14,799 nucleotides of DNA from contig JAGTUW010000345.1 in NCBI GenBank assembly GCA_018224345.1, positions 1 to 14,799 of the forward strand. The letters are read 5' to 3'. Within the stretch, counting starts at the first letter, position 1, and every line of letters begins with the position of its first letter. Below the pieces are notes generated by a model, which worked only from the letters and a program-made list of their open reading frames with translations, did not search any database and was not told where the DNA came from. The position numbers were made by a program, and so were the translations under genes. Source of the DNA: Bacteroidota bacterium. Its GTDB lineage: Bacteria > Bacteroidota > Ignavibacteria > SZUA-365. Positions 14,439 to 14,799 of the stretch are shown piece by piece.

Positions 14439-14511
14439 GCGGGTGTAACTCAGTTGGTAGAGTGTCAGCTTCCCAAGCTGAATGTCGCGGGTTCGAGTCC
14501 CGTCTCCCGCT
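14439..14511 (+). tRNA. tRNA-Gly(CCC)
   Basis: A full cloverleaf can be drawn in 73 bases. The acceptor is GCGGGTG/CTCCCGC, with one T-T mismatch at pair 6:67. The D-stem is ACTC/GAGT, the anticodon stem TCAGC/GCTGA around loop TTCCCAA (anticodon CCC), and the T-arm GCGGG-TTCGAGT-CCCGT. The discriminator base is T, and CCA is not encoded (TCACG follows). It has its own promoter and terminator and appears to be a single-gene unit. Confidence 0.96.
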
Positions 14512-14514
14512 CAC

Positions 14515-14547
14515 GACGGTCCGCTACGGCGGACCGTCTGTCTTTTC
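14515..14547 (+). terminator. Intrinsic terminator after tRNA-Gly
   Basis: A perfect 10-base stem GACGGTCCGC/GCGGACCGTC with loop TACG is followed by TGTCTTTTC. It begins four bases after the tRNA ends. Confidence 0.88.
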
Positions 14548-14582
14548 AGTAAAGTCCTCCTTGCCCGCAGGGGAATGCACCA

Positions 14583-14638
14583 CCCCGCTTTCGCTTCGCT
14601 TCTGCGGGGCTCAGGCAGGGTTCACAGAGTTCACAGAG
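14583..14638. repeat. GC-rich hairpin and tandem TTCACAGAG pair, intergenic repeat-like
   Basis: CCCCGC (14583-14588) and GCGGGG (14604-14609) flank a loop made of TTCGC-like steps, followed by two adjacent copies of TTCACAGAG (14621-14638). This lies between the tRNA terminator and the terminator of the right-edge gene and resembles dispersed REP-type intergenic elements. Whether it recurs in the genome cannot be seen here. Confidence 0.3.
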
Positions 14639-14689
14639 GGCTTTTATTCTCTGTCGTTTCTCACGTTTTGTGCTGCGGTCGACTGCAGC

Positions 14690-14724
14690 AAAAAAAGGAG
14701 GCCGTCATGCGAAATGACGGCCTT
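14690..14724 (-). terminator. Intrinsic terminator of the right-edge minus-strand gene
   Basis: A perfect 10-base stem AGGCCGTCAT/ATGACGGCCT with a 5-base loop. On the minus strand it is followed by CC and seven T. A second, smaller hairpin (CCGGAT-gtat-ATCCGG, 14733-14748) lies between it and the stop codon. Confidence 0.85.
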
Positions 14725-14765
14725 CCCGTATACCGGATGTATATCCGGGGTATTCAACGAAGCTG

Positions 14766-14799
14766 TTACTTGTTCAGCGACATCTTCATGGTTTTGGTA
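14766..14799 (-). CDS. C-terminal end of an unidentified protein, sorting-signal-like tail
   Basis: Only the last ten residues and the stop are inside the window: TKTMKMSLNK followed by TAA. The short basic/Met-rich end with K-M-S-L-x-K resembles the last strand of type IX secretion C-terminal sorting domains, which often finish in such a motif. A downstream terminator on the same strand supports a real gene end here. Ten residues are too few to name the protein. Confidence 0.5.
   Translation of the reverse strand, partial: TKTMKMSLNK

Noticed and set aside
14296..14514. 72-codon minus-strand frame with RRDSNPRHSAWEADTLPT
   Set aside because: This is the well-known false protein produced by translating the antisense of a tRNA gene.

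Overview
The window looks like a piece of chromosome from a bacterium of the Bacteroidota/Chlorobiota/Ignavibacteriota-type (FCB) group. Four things point that way. The respiratory complex I operon runs nuoA-B-C-D directly into nuoH, with no nuoEFG. An OmpA-type outer-membrane protein carries thrombospondin type 3 repeats. Several candidate promoters fit the Bacteroidota pattern TTG-N19/20-TAnnTTTG. The gene entering at the right edge ends in a Lys/Met-rich tail that resembles a type IX secretion sorting signal. Unlike many Bacteroidota, several genes here have clear Shine-Dalgarno (SD) sites (AAGGAG-like), which fits the Chlorobi/Ignavibacteria/Kapabacteria side better. The phylum placement is inference; there is no rRNA or marker gene here to settle it.

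Left part (1-7683, all minus strand): one long operon encodes NADH-quinone oxidoreductase subunits A, B, C, D, H, I, J, K and the first residues of L. Genes are packed with gaps of 2-30 bases or overlapping stops and starts. Two oddities stand out. A 674-codon OmpA/TSP3 outer-membrane protein gene sits between nuoK and nuoL, its start overlapping the nuoK stop. NuoI carries a low-complexity C-terminal tail of about 130 residues after a normal two-cluster ferredoxin domain. A Bacteroidota-type promoter lies just upstream of nuoA.

Middle (7684-10287): a small membrane protein with two DUF4389 units lies upstream of nuoA on the same strand. A PII nitrogen regulator (GlnB/GlnK type, Tyr51 present) runs divergently from it. 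A PfkB-family sugar kinase converges on the PII gene. The kinase has a good promoter and a strong hairpin placed over its translation start.

Right part (10288-14799): saccharopine dehydrogenase (plus strand) and lysine-ketoglutarate reductase (minus strand) lie tail to tail around a shared two-way hairpin terminator. Together they correspond to the two halves of the fused eukaryotic LKR/SDH (AASS) enzyme, and they imply conversion of lysine plus 2-oxoglutarate to glutamate and aminoadipate semialdehyde (or the reverse). Upstream of the reductase on the same strand is a SAM-dependent O-methyltransferase-family gene. A tRNA-Gly(CCC) with its own promoter and terminator follows, and then the 3' end of a minus-strand gene with its terminator.
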